From assembly GCA_009823505.1 (NCBI GenBank), contig VZQC01013730.1, positions 455,227-519,226 of the forward strand: DNA of 64,000 nucleotides. The letters run 5' to 3'. A program made the translations under genes and the position numbers. Below, in pieces: positions 1-12,136 of the stretch. The notes below the pieces were generated by a model. It was not told the origin of the DNA, made no database searches, and was given only the letters and a program-made list of their open reading frames with translations. The first letter of the stretch is position 1. The number at the start of each line of letters is the position of its first letter. Source of the DNA: Rhizomys pruinosus. Its lineage: Eukaryota; Chordata; Mammalia; Rodentia; Spalacidae.

Positions 1-1335
1 GGCATGGTTTCAAGCAGTGCATCAATTCCCCTGACTTAAATACAAAACATTAGGTAAGTGTGATTCCTTGCTGCTGGAAAAGTGAAAACAAAACCTTTTT
101 TTTTCAATTCTCAGATTGACGACACAGGTGAACTTAACAAACGATTTATTCACTATGATCTTTTCTGTCAGTAGTTTTGCTGTTTTTAAAATATCAAGTT
201 AGGTTTAGATGTATATAATACCTTAAAGGACATAAACTGGTCCTTCTGGTTATTTTTTGTGTAAGTTCATGCCATGTTTAATTGTCCTCATACTTATACA
301 CATGACACCTTTCCCACACATGATTTATTCTCCACACAGTTTCATGTTTTCCTTCCTCAATATCCTGTATATCTATTACCATTTTAAAAAATATGTATCT
401 CAGTAAAGATGTCAGGAGGGGGTAAAGGAGGATTTCAAAACCAAATTTGGAATCAGTGAGTATTTTGTAAAACACATTTGATGAATAGAAAATAAAGTTG
501 AAAAAATGAAAAGAGTTTATCCTCTATGAAGCGAAAGAAGAGAAAGCTACAAATCTGGGCCATTTTCTGCACCATGCCTCTGACTTTGAAACCTCCTACA
601 GAGCATCTATTCTTGAAAGAGGAAGTTCTTGATGGATGATGCTGATAGCACTGAACACACAAGTGGATTTTGAGCCTATGGTGTGTGTTCAAATAAAAAC
701 AGATGGCAACTTCTTAGAAACTAAGTACATTCCTCAGGAGATAAAGTAGAGTATTAACACATTTTAACATTGCACTGGAGCAGATATTAGGATAATTACA
801 ACTCTTCAAACATGTAAGTAGAAGGATCTAAAATAACATCCTTCTTCACTTAAAAATGTATAGATTATGAAATTCCCAGGGAGCTAGGACAAATTCATAA
901 TTTTTAGAATGAACTTGCATTTATTTACAGGGGTTTTATTTAAGATCAAATAGATTCTATACAATGTTATTTTCATACCTAAGTTATATAATTAAGAAAA
1001 TCAATTCAAGTTGTCCCTGCCTCACATGAAAATTGATAAACTTGAGACAAAAAGAAAAAAAAAAGAGAAAAGCTGTCTAGCTTGGTTACAGATTCAAAGG
1101 CAAAGAGTGACCAGACAATTATGTATGCTGACATCAACCAAGGAGAGACTGAAAAGGATAAAATTGAAGTTAATTTTGAATATGTACTGATGTGACAGTA
1201 TTTTTCTGAATAATCTGGATGATATCTTCTCTGAAAACTTTCACTTTCATTATATCCAAAAATACACCATTTATTTTCTTTGGGATAATGGTAATAGTAA
1301 GATCATAATAAACAATTATGAAAATACGGATATAG
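1..1335. other. Unique AT-rich intergenic DNA
   Basis: No repeat family, RNA gene or coding frame that I recognise. The short open frames here lack codon structure or any familiar motif. Confidence 0.5.
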
Positions 1336-1551
1336 GGACTGTAGAGATATCTTGGTTGTTAAGAGCCATGGCAGCTCTTGCAGAGGTCCAGGGATCAATA
1401 TTTAGCATCCACATGCCAGCTAACAACTATCCTTAACTCTAGTTCCAGGGGATCTGATACCCTGTACAGGCCTCCTTTGGCACTGCAGGACATGGATGCA
1501 CTTCCATATATGCAGGAATTACACTCATACACAGAAAATTAAAATAAGATA
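1336..1551 (+). mobile_element. B2 SINE, diverged
   Basis: The sequence follows the B2 order: a diverged tRNA-derived head (gagatatcttggttgttaag), a B-box-like region near 1,387-1,400, the AGTTCCAGGGGATCTGATACC segment and a CTCATACACA-type tail that merges into a CA repeat. Substitutions throughout mark an old copy. No clean target-site duplication was found. Confidence 0.75.
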
Positions 1552-1632
1552 AAACACACAAACACACACACATACACACATACACACACACACATACACA
1601 CACACACACATACACACACACACATACACACA

Positions 1633-1674
<42 letters not shown>
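1552..1674. repeat. (CA)n microsatellite with interspersed TA units
   Basis: About 120 bp of CA dinucleotides broken by regular ACATAC units, grown from the tail of the preceding B2. Frames that read through it encode only Cys-Val runs and are not genes. Confidence 0.95.
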
Positions 1675-1677
<3 letters not shown>

Positions 1678-3200
1678 ATACAGACACACAGCCCTGCACT
1701 GCATAAAGGAACTTTGATAAACAGTTGTCATTTTATGTAACAATGGCCCCATAAGTGTATCATGGACCTGAAACATTCTTTCCCTTTCATGTTGGAGACA
1801 TTTCAACATTGTAGTGCTGCATATTACTCACATATTTGTCATGAGTCTATTATAACTCTATTATTCTACAAGTCATATGAAATTATAACACATGCAATTA
1901 TATATACTACATGATAACAAATAATAATAGACTCATATATGCATTTGTTACAACACCTTTATTATTTCATAATTAAGTTCCCATGTTTTAAAAATGTAAT
2001 CTTTAAACAGATTTAAATTAATAAATAAAAGCAAAAAATGTAACGTTTTTAAATAGCATGCCATGGTTCTGTTTTACATCTCCTGATTTCATTTTAACTT
2101 CCACTTGGTATAACATCAGGTTTTCCAAATAACAGCCCTTAACCATATAACAATCTCCTATTAATTTTTCCAGTAAAGGGCTACATGTAGTCACTGATGT
2201 AGAAACAGAATTAAAAGCAGCTAAGTACTGTAAATGTGGAAAATTAGCAATGGTTACTTCTTGCCAATCAAGCATGTCTCATTCCATCACAGTTACAATC
2301 TTAAAGAACAAGACTCAATTGATGGAAAATGTTAAAGTTCTGCCTCATTGAAAACAATAAAAGGGACAAAAGTTTGAGAAGGCCTATATCGGATGTGATG
2401 AAATTTCTAATAATTACTCATATTACAATAATCACATCCAAAGAAACGAGGTAATTTGTGACTGCTGTCGTTTTGACATGCTTCCCTGCAACATGCAAGG
2501 CTTGTCTTTAGTACCATGGATTACTTATCAAATGTAATGCCTGGTTAGATGTCCTCAGTTCATTTTAGGGCATGACATCAGATGGGACTTTGAAACTTTC
2601 TTTCTTCTCTCTGACTTCTTGATTTGAGCTGTGATCTCCTCCCACACATGCTACTGCAACAGTGACACCATCCATCCATACTAGAGTCCTCATAAAAGAC
2701 AAACCAAAATGGAATGTTCATTTGTATTCTCTTAAGACTGTCACAAAAATAACCATAATTGATGTTGCAGTGTTCAGTGCATATATATATATGTATATAC
2801 TTTTCTACCTGAAATGACTTCTCCCCACAATTTTTAATCTGAAGGCAATTTGTTTAGAATAAGAATAGCTTACCTACTTATCCCTGTTCATTTTTTGGTT
2901 TCATTTCTTGGGGTAGCTTTCTCTTCTTTGACTTTCAAGCTATATGCAGGAGTAGAGATGAGGTGAGTGTATTGTATGCTACATATAATTATACCTAGTT
3001 TCTTTCTATTCATATGGAATCTCTATATCTGTTTATAAGAAGTTTAACAAATTACTCTTCAACGTTTTAGTTATAACTTAGGAGTTATTGTCTGAAATTT
3101 GTAAATCACTTTATTATTTTGTATTTTTTACTTTTCCTCTCCAGTTCTCTCTTTACTTAAGTGATGTCCTCTAATCATATATGTTGTTTCTTTGCCCTGT
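1675..3200. other. Intergenic DNA, no gene seen
   Basis: AT-rich unique-looking sequence with a short (TA)n at about 2,781-2,800. I see no repeat family or coding signal. Confidence 0.45.
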
Positions 3201-3202
3201 AT

Positions 3203-3390
3203 TTATGTGTGTGCTTCTTTGTATGCAAATATGTGCCAATGTGTAAATGTGTCCGTGTGTCACTGTGCATATGTGTCTGCCTGTGTCTCAGCATGTATGT
3301 GTGTCTCTTATGTGTAGGTGGGTCTATGTCCATATGTGTCTACATGTACAGGTATGTGTATGTCTGTTTGTATGTGTCTGTGCGTATGAG
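3203..3390. repeat. Degenerate (TG)n tract
   Basis: About 190 bp dominated by TGTGT and TATGTG words with many interruptions. The two overlapping plus-strand frames across it are low-complexity artefacts. Confidence 0.7.
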
Positions 3391-3439
3391 ATAAGCCTGA
3401 TGTCTATGTCTTCTGGGAAATGTCAGGCACCTAATTTGT

Positions 3440-4010
3440 AGAGGCAATATTGCACTGGGCCCCCAAACCTGGATTTATAAAAGTGTTCCTAAGCCTTCAT
3501 TCAGTTCATGGTGACAAGCCTGGAATTGAAGTATATGATGCAAAGCTTGAACGCTGTTTTGGTAGAGTGGCTATGACCCTCATTATACTGGAGTCTGGTG
3601 CAAGTCAGTAGATACAACCTAGAGTCAGTGTTGTGGTGGGCAGGCATGGCACTTGTATCTACAGGAACTCATCTACCCTGAGTCATAGCTGCTTGCCTAT
3701 TTCCTGAAGCCATTGGCAGGCCTGAAGTCAGAGTGTGGTTCAGGTTAAACACATTGCTCTGATGCTTGAACAGACTTGCAGCCCTCTGCTATTGTTAACC
3801 AAATAGGGCATTGGTGGGCCTAGAACTTTGATCAACTAGAAACTTGTGTCAAAGGGACTGACTAAATGCTAAGCCAGTCTGAAGTCTATATCCATAAAGA
3901 ATGGCTATATTATAGTTCCTGATGCTAAGGAAGGCTTGAAACCTGGGGCTATTAGAACCAACATGGAACCAGGAATGATTTATAGTTCACGGTGAGCCTG
4001 ATATGGCCCT
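3440..4010. repeat. Possible degenerate minisatellite-like segment
   Basis: Variants of an AGCCTGAA-type core recur at about 3,517, 3,719, 3,817, 3,872, 3,930 and 3,994. Each is followed by sequence ending near a GTGGCT or GGGCT word. Spacing is irregular (about 55 to 200 bp). It may be a decayed tandem repeat; the family is unknown to me. Confidence 0.25.
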
Positions 4011-4021
4011 TCAACTTACTT

Positions 4022-4255
4022 AAATTTTTTTTTAATTATTTAATTTATTTTATTATGTGTATGAACTGTATTGTCTGCATGTAGGTCTGTGCACCCGTGT
4101 CATGCAATGCCGCTGAGGTCAGAAGAGGGTGTTGGATTCCCCTGGAACTGGAGTTAAAGACTGTTCTCTGCTGCCATGTGGGTGCTGGGGATCGAACCTG
4201 GGTCCTCTGCAAGAGCAGTCATCACTCTTAACCACTAGGCCATCTCTCCAGCCCC
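4022..4255 (-). mobile_element. B2 SINE with target-site duplication
   Basis: The reverse complement starts with the B2 head (GGCTGGAGAGATGG, end at 4,254), has the B box GGTTCGATCC-type motif and ends in an A-rich tail, seen as T-rich sequence from 4,022. An 11-bp duplication TCAACTTACTT lies at 4,011-4,021 and 4,256-4,266, so the boundaries are reliable. Confidence 0.92.
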
Positions 4256-4266
4256 TCAACTTACTT

Positions 4267-5390
4267 TTTTAATGTAAATTTTCCTTTATTTTTCTTCCAA
4301 TTGTGACTTCATAAGGCTACGAAATTTAATTATAAGAGTTACACTCAAGCTTTAGCCCTAAAATATTTTATAGCTATGTGTGGCATTGGTAGTAAATGTA
4401 CAATCATCCTAGAAGAAGTGCAAGATCTGGGCATTACTTCTGAAACAAAATTATCAAGTGCCTCAGGTCTCCTAGGTCCTGTGTTTTGAGCTGAGATAAA
4501 TGAACAAGAAATAGAATACTTTTCTGTTATTGGAAAACTTAGAGCTTCCTTAAGACAATGGAAAAAATAAATTTGATTCAATGACAGGTATAATAGAAAA
4601 AAGAAACAGACAACAGAGAATTAGAAAAGGATTTCTAATGAAAACTGAAATAATACGCAATGGAGAAGAATGAGTTTTGAATAGTAAATACCAATGTTAA
4701 ATGAGAACAATCAGATAGAGCTTTAAAAAGTATAGGACAAATTTAGAATGAAGCTACTTAGTCATGGTGGACTTTTCTAATATCCAGTGTTCATGAGTTT
4801 AAACATCTGTTCTATGGAAATTCATCACTTTTTCATACTGTTGGGAGTTGATTCACCTGAACTGTGCATTTCCTGCTTAGTATCATGTACGTTTTTGTTG
4901 TTGTAACATGGTGGCTGGTGCTAGCACCAGTCCTGGCCCAGTGCACAAGTCACAGAAGATGGGATTTTCACTGGCAAAGCCAACTGTTCAGGTGTGGCTC
5001 AGCCTCTCAGTTTCTTTTATCTATGGTTCACCTTCATATGGATTAGTTGCAATTTTTCGTCAGATGGTGACGTCAATGCAGTCAGACTTCTTTCATAAGG
5101 CTCAAGGCTTCGAATGTATAAGAATAAACAATAACCATAGCATATTAAAAGTTTAGTCTGGAAGCTTGAAATTTTGTCTTTTTAATAAAAATATGAAAAG
5201 TCCTTGGATAATGAATACAAGTAGATAAGAATCATTTGGTAACATTCTCAGAAAAATGATTTTAATATTAGGTTTCTCTTTTAGTAATAAAGAAGAAATT
5301 TGATAGCGGTTTTGACACCACTGGTAATTACAATGCTTATAGTAAGTCTTTATATTTTAGTTTCTTCAATATATATTTGTATTGAAATTT
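4267..5390. other. Intergenic DNA, no gene seen
   Basis: Unique-looking sequence. The stretch 4,860-5,150 is less AT-rich and contains a perfect CRE palindrome TGACGTCA at 5,068-5,075, with no promoter or exon context to support function. Confidence 0.4.
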
Positions 5391-5394
5391 TGTG

Positions 5395-5600
5395 CAGTTC
5401 ATTTAACACATCTTAATTATATTTAGACCCACTCCCCTATCTGCACCCCCATGCTCCATCCACCAGATTTCATGCATTATGTCATATATGTGAAGGCCTT
5501 TCAATTCAAGTTTGTATATCCAAATATCCCTAGGTATGAGTTCACCCACTGGAGCCTGTTCATGACTCACTTAAAAAAGACCAAATCTCTTTCACCCAGT
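5395..5600 (-). mobile_element. Old L1 3'-UTR fragment
   Basis: The C-rich run (cccactcccctatctgcacc) followed by a CATGCATTATG-type word and an ACTCACTTAAAAAAGACC segment parallels the reverse-oriented L1 3' ends at about 20.1, 32.6 and 54.85 kb. It is strongly diverged and carries no ORF2 sequence. Confidence 0.5.
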
Positions 5601-5932
5601 AGTGATCAGCTACCAATATTTACTTATAAGCTTGTATAATTCACACTGAAGCAACAAAGTTCAATTAAGAACATAAGTAGTAAATATAAGTTGATTGGTA
5701 ATATCTTTGTGACCTTGATGGTAATGCATGCTGCTGCTGATTATGGAATAATTTCTTGAGTACTTTTTTTAACGAATGCTATATCTTGTTACATGATTTT
5801 ATATGTCATATGAACAAATTTTAAAACCAGTGTCTATTGACAATTTAAATACTTTTCTTTTATGTCCTATCCTTTTGTCATAATGATGTCATTATAACAA
5901 TACTTTGTCACATAGTCAATGACAATCTTCTA

Positions 5933-5936
<4 letters not shown>

Positions 5937-5963
<27 letters not shown>
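5937..5963. repeat. (AT)n microsatellite
   Basis: Perfect AT dinucleotide run of about 26 bp. Confidence 0.9.
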
Positions 5964-5971
<8 letters not shown>

Positions 5972-6090
5972 CATATATCTTTTAGCTTTATCACTACTAA
6001 CTACACTCCAAAATCCTATATATTCAATTTCTATTGCTGTTCTAAGAAATTTTGGCACATTATACTTGGCTAAAATTATATATACATATA

Positions 6091-6118
6091 GTGTGTGTGT
6101 GTGTGTGTGTGTGTGTGT
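6091..6118. repeat. (GT)14 microsatellite
   Basis: Perfect GT run of 28 bp. Confidence 0.95.
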
Positions 6119-7508
6119 CTGATAATGTTAAGTTTCAGGAGTCTCAGTCTGAAATCTGTCTTACATGATGAGTTTCCAGGGTGTTTTTTGTATGGGTTTC
6201 TAGGAAGAAGTCATCCTCTGCCTCTTTTTGTTTCTGATGCTTCTGACCTTCCTTGGCTCTTGCCCACATTACTCCAATCTCTTCTGTCATTGTCACATTG
6301 CAGTCTTTCCACTCTGACCTGCTGCCATTCTTGATTACTTCAAGCTTAACCAGATTATATAGGCTGGATCATACATCTCATAGTAAGTAAGCCTAGTTAC
6401 ACAGTCTTTCCATTAATAAGGCAACATATTTATACAGTGCTTAAGATGTCAACAGATTAAGAAAGCTTACTACTGCACAATAGGTCATTCAGAGTATGAC
6501 ATGCTTTTCCAGGAACCAGTGATGTTAACCACTCAGCCATCACTGTAGTCTTTACCATATTTTAAAGTGTCCAGCATTTTCCTTTCATTTGAACCCCACC
6601 ACAACAATTTGGTCTGACCTTCACAGTTAATCTTTATTTGTATAGATTAAATTAATCTGTTTCAGAGAAAGTGATGGTTTGTTTTGAATACATTGAAAGG
6701 GAAAAGTAAAAATCTATTAGTCCCCTATATTTTTCATGAGTGTATGGAAATGTCTAGGCTTCTGGAGCTTCAAGATAAACTCTAGAAGTTTTCATGTGTT
6801 TGGTAGAAGGATATTGTTTGTGGACTGGTAAGTTATGGATAGTAAGGACTGTGTCTATTATATAGTACATGAAAAAAGTAAAATTGTTCAAATATTAACT
6901 TAATGAATTTGATTACAATGATAATTCACTATCTGAATAACACAAAAAGCAGATTATGATACTGTTGATTTTATAAACCCATAGTAAATATGAAATATGT
7001 ACATGAAAATTTAAGTTCAGAGAAATAAATTAAATGAAAACAATAAAACTGAAATTTGAACTGTTTTACTTTTATTATCAAATTGTCACTACAGCATGAA
7101 GTAGTGCAGCAGAGAACTTCATTAAGTTTGATACACAAAATGATTTAATTAAGAAAAGACTGAGCATGGTAAAGGAGAAAATACACATGCAAACCTGTAA
7201 TTAGCCTGAAAATCGAGGTCACTTTAAATAATACTAGTAGTTTAGTATTAAATCTATGGAATATAAAATTCACTTCCTAAAGAGAACTTGGCTTTGTTTC
7301 TTGAACTCATGGTAATTGGAATATCATATATGTACATGTAACTCTTTTCTAGTTATTTGCTGCTATTTTGAACACAAATTATCCCTCTTTAATAAATGAT
7401 TTAATGAACAGTTGTTCATTAAGTGTGAGGTTTTTTTTAAATTGGAATGAATCTCTTAATAGTTTACTTCTGTCCAAAGGACAAGTGTCTATGGTGTCAT
7501 AACATTCT
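6119..7508. other. Intergenic DNA, no gene seen
   Basis: AT-rich unique-looking sequence with no recognised repeat family or coding signal. Confidence 0.45.
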
Positions 7509-7510
7509 TT

Positions 7511-7622
7511 GAGGCAGGCGGATCTTTGTGAGTTCAAGGCCAGCCTGGTCTACAGAGTGAATTCCAGGACAGCTGGGGCTACAGGGAGACTCTGTCTCGA
7601 TAAGACAAAAAAAAAAAAAAAA
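7511..7622 (+). mobile_element. B1 SINE, 5'-truncated
   Basis: Starts inside B1 at GAGGCAGGCGGATC, carries the GTTCAAGGCCAGCCTGG segment and the second duplicated half (CCAGGACAGCTGGGGCTAC), then CTGTCTCGATAAGAC and an A-tail. The first about 35 bp, including the A box, are missing. Confidence 0.92.
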
Positions 7623-8524
7623 GTCACTGGTAATCTATTGCTGAAGATATCACATACTTCAGATATAGGACTTGGAATCACTCAACTGGAATTGACCGGG
7701 AAGACTTCAAGAAGACTTGTTTGCATAGCACTTGTTGTGAAAGCTGCCAAGAAAGAAAACTCAATGATTCTACCAAGCTGTAAAGCCTATGAACCACAGT
7801 AATGGTCATGCCAGCAAAATATTAGAGCAATAGTCACACTTTTATCCTGTAATTAACCAACAATTTTCTAACTGGACTTAATGAATGCTCAGTAGGATGG
7901 AGTATATGTCTAGTATTACAAACAAAACCAAGTACCTATTTCTGGAAAAGTCATGAAATCTAGAAGAGAATCTACTACTGCCACTTTCCTAAACTAATGT
8001 AATATTTATGATATTCTAAATAGTTATTTTTAAATCCATGAAAGGAAGTTTCTTTTTGAATCACATGCAAACAATTGTAAAGTTCCACAAGTTTTCAAAA
8101 TGGTGAACATATCTGACCCTGCCCTATGCCTAGCCAAAACTGAGATATCTACAATGTAATCCTTACACCTAAGGCTCAGGGAACATTGCAGAAGAGGAAG
8201 GATAAGATTGTAAAGTTCCTGAGGACCACACTAGGACACATGCTGCTAGATAGTATGTTTTACATATGACAAGGAAACACACTGGTGACATCTCAACAGA
8301 TACCTAAAAAGGACCTAAGAAATGAAAATAACTATTGACATGTCAAAGTGGATGCGTAAATTTCGCAAGGTGCCAGTTTTAGATGAAGGACTACAGGCAA
8401 TCAATGACTGTTGACAAAGGGAGAATCTGTTTTTCTCCATAGATGAGATTCTTGATAAGTTATCCAATTCAAAGTGGTCAGCCTTAAATGGATGTATGCG
8501 AGTATCAATAATTGTGGGCAGTAC

Positions 8525-8527
<3 letters not shown>
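7623..8527. other. Intergenic DNA, no gene seen
   Basis: Unique-looking sequence between two SINE or microsatellite features; nothing recognised. Confidence 0.4.
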
Positions 8528-8577
<50 letters not shown>

Positions 8578-8595
8578 CAATAATAATAATAATAA
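8528..8595. repeat. (GA)n followed by (AAT)n
   Basis: A pure GA run (8,528-8,572) is followed after a CAACAA spacer by about six AAT units. Confidence 0.93.
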
Positions 8596-8718
8596 AAGAA
8601 GAAGCCATTAAGTTGAGAGGTAATTTGGTAGAGGGGAGGAGCTGGAAAAGGGAAAGGGAAGGGACCTAACGTGATTTCAATGCCCATGTTTGAAATTTTC
8701 AAAAAATTAAACAATCTT

Positions 8719-8863
8719 GCCGGGTGTGGTGGTGCACGCCTTTAATCCTAGCACTTGGGAGGCAGAAGCAGGTGAATTTTTGTGAGTTCAAGGCCAGCCT
8801 GGTCTACAGAGTGTGTTCCAGGACAGCTGGAGCTACAGGGAGACCCTGTCTCAAAAAGACCAA
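8719..8863 (+). mobile_element. B1 SINE, full length, perfect TSD
   Basis: Complete B1 from GCCGGGTGTGGTGGTGCACG through the duplicated core to an AAAAAGACC(A)n tail. The 18-bp target-site duplication AAAAAATTAAACAATCTT sits at 8,701-8,718 and 8,864-8,881. Low divergence and intact boxes indicate a relatively recent insertion. Confidence 0.97.
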
Positions 8864-8896
8864 AAAAAATTAAACAATCTTTAAAAATTAGATATT

Positions 8897-9184
8897 GATC
8901 AACTTGATTGAACAAACAACCTGTCACCCCCCACTGGATGGTGGGGCTGAAGGTGTTTGGGCACAACAGCCTGCAGATAGGTTTTGCATGAAGGATGCTT
9001 GTACTCATGGATTATCACTTATAGCTAAAAATGAAAAAAAAAACTAAGAGAAAGAGGGGGGACGGTTAGGGAAAAAGGAAGGATGTGGGAGGGGGTGGGG
9101 GGGGAGGGAAAGGGAAATAAGCCTGAACTGAATTGGAAAAAATGTATGAAATGCACAAAGCATCAATAAAAAACTAATTTTAAA
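8897..9184 (+). mobile_element. L1-tailed non-autonomous retroposon, 5'-truncated copy
   Basis: A 288-bp insertion bounded by the 14-bp duplication AAAAATTAGATATT (8,883-8,896 and 9,185-9,198). It contains a G-rich tract at 9,087-9,114, a CATCAATAAA signal near 9,160 and an A-tail. It is collinear with the reverse complement of the element at 34,912-35,615 (shared words GATCAACTTGATTGAACA, CATGAAGGATGCTTGTACTC). Its last part resembles L1 3' UTRs; its 5' part is not L1 ORF2. Mobilisation by L1 machinery is inferred from the tail and TSD. Confidence 0.8.
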
Positions 9185-9500
9185 AAAAATTAGATATTAC
9201 TTGCTGGATAGGCTGAACAGGCTTCATTGGATGAACTCACACTGAGGGACATTTGGGGACACGAACTTGAGTTAATAAACCTTAAATTATGTGACAAAAT
9301 ACATGAAATTCTGTGGGTGGGCTATAGGGGTGTCAGAGAGGAAGGAGGAATCTAAATATGTTTAAGATGTATTGTGTAAAAATGGATAAACATTCAATAA
9401 TATGCATATAGTATGAAGAAAGATACTGTATGACACATTAGTGTAAACCAAATCAAATAGAGGGCATGCCTTAATCTTTGTTCAAGATAAAATGTATGAA

Positions 9501-9632
9501 CCAGGCATGGTGATGCATTCCTTTAATCACAACTTTCAGTGAGACTAAGATCAGCCTGGTCTACATAGAAAGGGAACCTGGGGATACAGAGAGACCCTAT
9601 CTCTAAAACAACAAAAATAAAATATATAAATG
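9501..9632 (+). mobile_element. B1 SINE, diverged
   Basis: CCAGGCATGGTGATGCATTCCTTTAATC begins a diverged B1; GATCAGCCTGGTCTACATAG and GAGACCCTATCTCTAAAACA follow. A short internal deletion removes part of the first half. Confidence 0.85.
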
Positions 9633-9639
9633 TTAAGAT

Positions 9640-11717
9640 AATCATAATGAAAGAGTCACGACTACTAGGATTCCCTGGTGCAGATGGAAGGATGATGTGA
9701 CTTTTGAATGTATGCAATTAAAATTGAATTTTAAAATTGCTTCTCCTAAATAGAAAGGCCTTGTGGGTTACAAAGAGTCTATTACTTATTGTCCATCTCT
9801 GGAGGTATTTATTTTTTGCCTCATTTTTCTTACCTGTAACATAAGAGTAATTTTATTCTCTACTGCTTAAAAGGATATGCTTAAGTGTGGCAGTTTATAT
9901 AAAGCACATATGTAATAATATCTTCAGCAAGATGCTCAAAAGCTAGAAAGAGAGAAGTAGTTTATAGTACTTTATTCCTTATCTGATTGACCACTTAAGT
10001 ATAACTACTTGTAAGGTAAGTCAAAAGACATAGTTTTGATAACTGGGAATAATATGCCAAGACAAAAATCTATCAGTTTTACTACCATAAAAAAGAAACA
10101 CTGAAAGCAGCCTGAAGTTTCTGAAACTTGATTGGTTGGCAAATTTTAGCAATTGTGTAGAATAGATCCTAAGGGATACTTTATATTTCCCTTCTAGAAT
10201 CTATTTCTCTGCAATCCCCTCTTTGAACATATGCACAGACTCAAAGGATTGTTTCTAAACAGCAGAATACAGTGGTGAAGAAATGGCACCTTCCTTGTTG
10301 GATATCTTGACATTGAATCTTCTCCAGGGGGCCTTGATAAATCCTCTTGCCTTGTAAATTTCTATTGTGGAAGCACGAGGAACAGCAAGGCACCTCGGAC
10401 CAAAGTTTTGAAGCATACCAAAGCCTTTGTGCAGCAACCAGAAATAAAATTAATTTTAAATGCACATGAGTGACTGTATCTTTCTCATGATGTCATAGTA
10501 ATAGTCAAAACAGCCTTCTTGAGATACATTCAGCAGACAAGTTAGACCATAAAACCACTTCTGCCTTACAGAAAATCTGAGATAATGAATATGCTGATTT
10601 GTTTGGTTCTCTGTCCCTGAGTTACTCTCAACATATAAGTAACTTAGAATAACTTCACAGTTAGTATCCTCTGTTTCTTCAGTAATGGAAATACAAGTAT
10701 ATATTAACATGCTCCAATAAAATACATGTTGCTTAATGTTAACATTATGGATAATAGAGATGTAAATTATCAGTATCAGTAAGTGAAAATATCAATATGT
10801 AATCCCTCTCATTTAGTGAAAGAAATAAAAAAGCAATAAAAGACAGAAAATTACAGCAGGGGAAAGAATGCCTTTATATATATTCAGTTAAGTTTCATGA
10901 TTTTTTAAAGCTTTTCAAAGTTCCCTGGTCTAATTCAAGTTGAATCTCACGTTAGTGAAGCATTTGGTTATTCAATTTGGAAAACAGAAAATGTTGTTAG
11001 TATAAATTTCCTACTAAATATATTTAAGATGTTAGAAATAGCTTTACTTGCCCTATTGCATTATAAATTTGCCTTTGCTTTTAAAAATTGATTGTTCATA
11101 TATTTGCCACCTCTTAAAAATGGAGTTATATTCTTTATAAGTTTTGAATACAATAAGCACAAAATGAATTGCATCTCAAAAATAGGACTTTTTGTTTTAC
11201 GTGTTATGTTTTGGAAGTCTCTCTAATAATGAGAATTTCTGTTGTTTATTTATACAGAATAGCACCTTACGTGGTGTGCAAACAGTACTGAATACTACAA
11301 ATGGAAAACACAAAGAAAAATTGTCTGAAAGGAAAGCCAAACTACTTAGACATTTTTGAGTATAATCAAAGTGAAGGTACTTCTGGCTACTGCCTAGAAA
11401 GTACAAAAAAATCCATTACTTGGTGAAAAAGAGATGGAGCTTTTGATACAATACAATCACAGTCAAATAGTTTAGAGATGGTGTTGAGAGGTAATGGATT
11501 TTGAAACAATGTAATCATAGCAAAGGGGATTTGAGGTCCCTGGAAATAAAGTAATTTCATGAAGTGCTTCCCTATTTTTATAAATATTAAAGATTTTAAG
11601 TCGTATTGAAGACTGTTGTGTTAATTTGTGGGGATTTTAAAATATCATCCATTATTAATCATAAATAATAATTACTAGAAATCCATTATATTAAACATTC
11701 AAACCATGTAAGCATAG
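9640..11717. other. Intergenic DNA, no gene seen
   Basis: About 2 kb of AT-rich unique-looking sequence. The segment 10,241-10,450 is more GC-rich and keeps two overlapping minus-strand frames that end in an AATAAA-rich region, but I recognise no protein in it. Confidence 0.45.
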
Positions 11718-12136
11718 TGTTCCAGTTTCTTTTCAATTTCTGTGATAAAAATATCAACCACAACTAGCTTGGGGAGAAAAGGGTTTAATTGGTTTACATC
11801 TCCTCATGTCCTGGGTCACGGCATATCACTCAGGGAATCCAAGGTAGGGATTCATGGTAGGAACATGAAGGTAGGAACTTAAGCACATGCCATTGAGGAT
11901 CACTGCTTACTGGCTTGCTAGTACTTGGCCTGTGCTCAGCCTGCTTTTTTATATATGGCAGGAACACCTGCCCAAGGGTGCCGCCATACACAGTGCTCTG
12001 GACCCTCACATATCACTCAAAAATAAAGAAAATATCCCACCAACATGATCATAGGGCATTCCAATGGAACAAATTTCTCAACTGAGGTTTCCTCTACCTA
12101 GGTGTGTCATGTAGTCAGCTAGAACCATCCAGCACA
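11718..12136 (-). mobile_element. ERVL-MaLR LTR (3' LTR of the element to its right)
   Basis: Reads TGTTCCAG...CCAGCACA on the plus strand, so the reverse complement starts TGTGCTGG like the LTR at 30,909. Internal words (CTTGGGGAGAAAAGGGTTT, CACTGCTTACTGGCTTGC) are shared with the copies at 14.0, 24.1 and 30.9 kb. It abuts MaLR internal sequence in the same orientation. Naming as MaLR rests on the internal sequence; the subfamily is not assigned. Confidence 0.7.

Noticed and set aside
1439..1809. Two overlapping minus-strand frames of 86 and 94 codons
   Set aside because: They are Cys-Val runs translated from the CA repeat.
5068..5075. CRE palindrome TGACGTCA as a promoter element
   Set aside because: A single 8-bp match with no TATA box, CpG island or downstream exon; chance is adequate.
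10241..10465. Possible processed pseudogene (74-codon minus frame near AATAAA)
   Set aside because: GC-richer than its flanks but no recognisable protein, TSD or A-tail; not supported.
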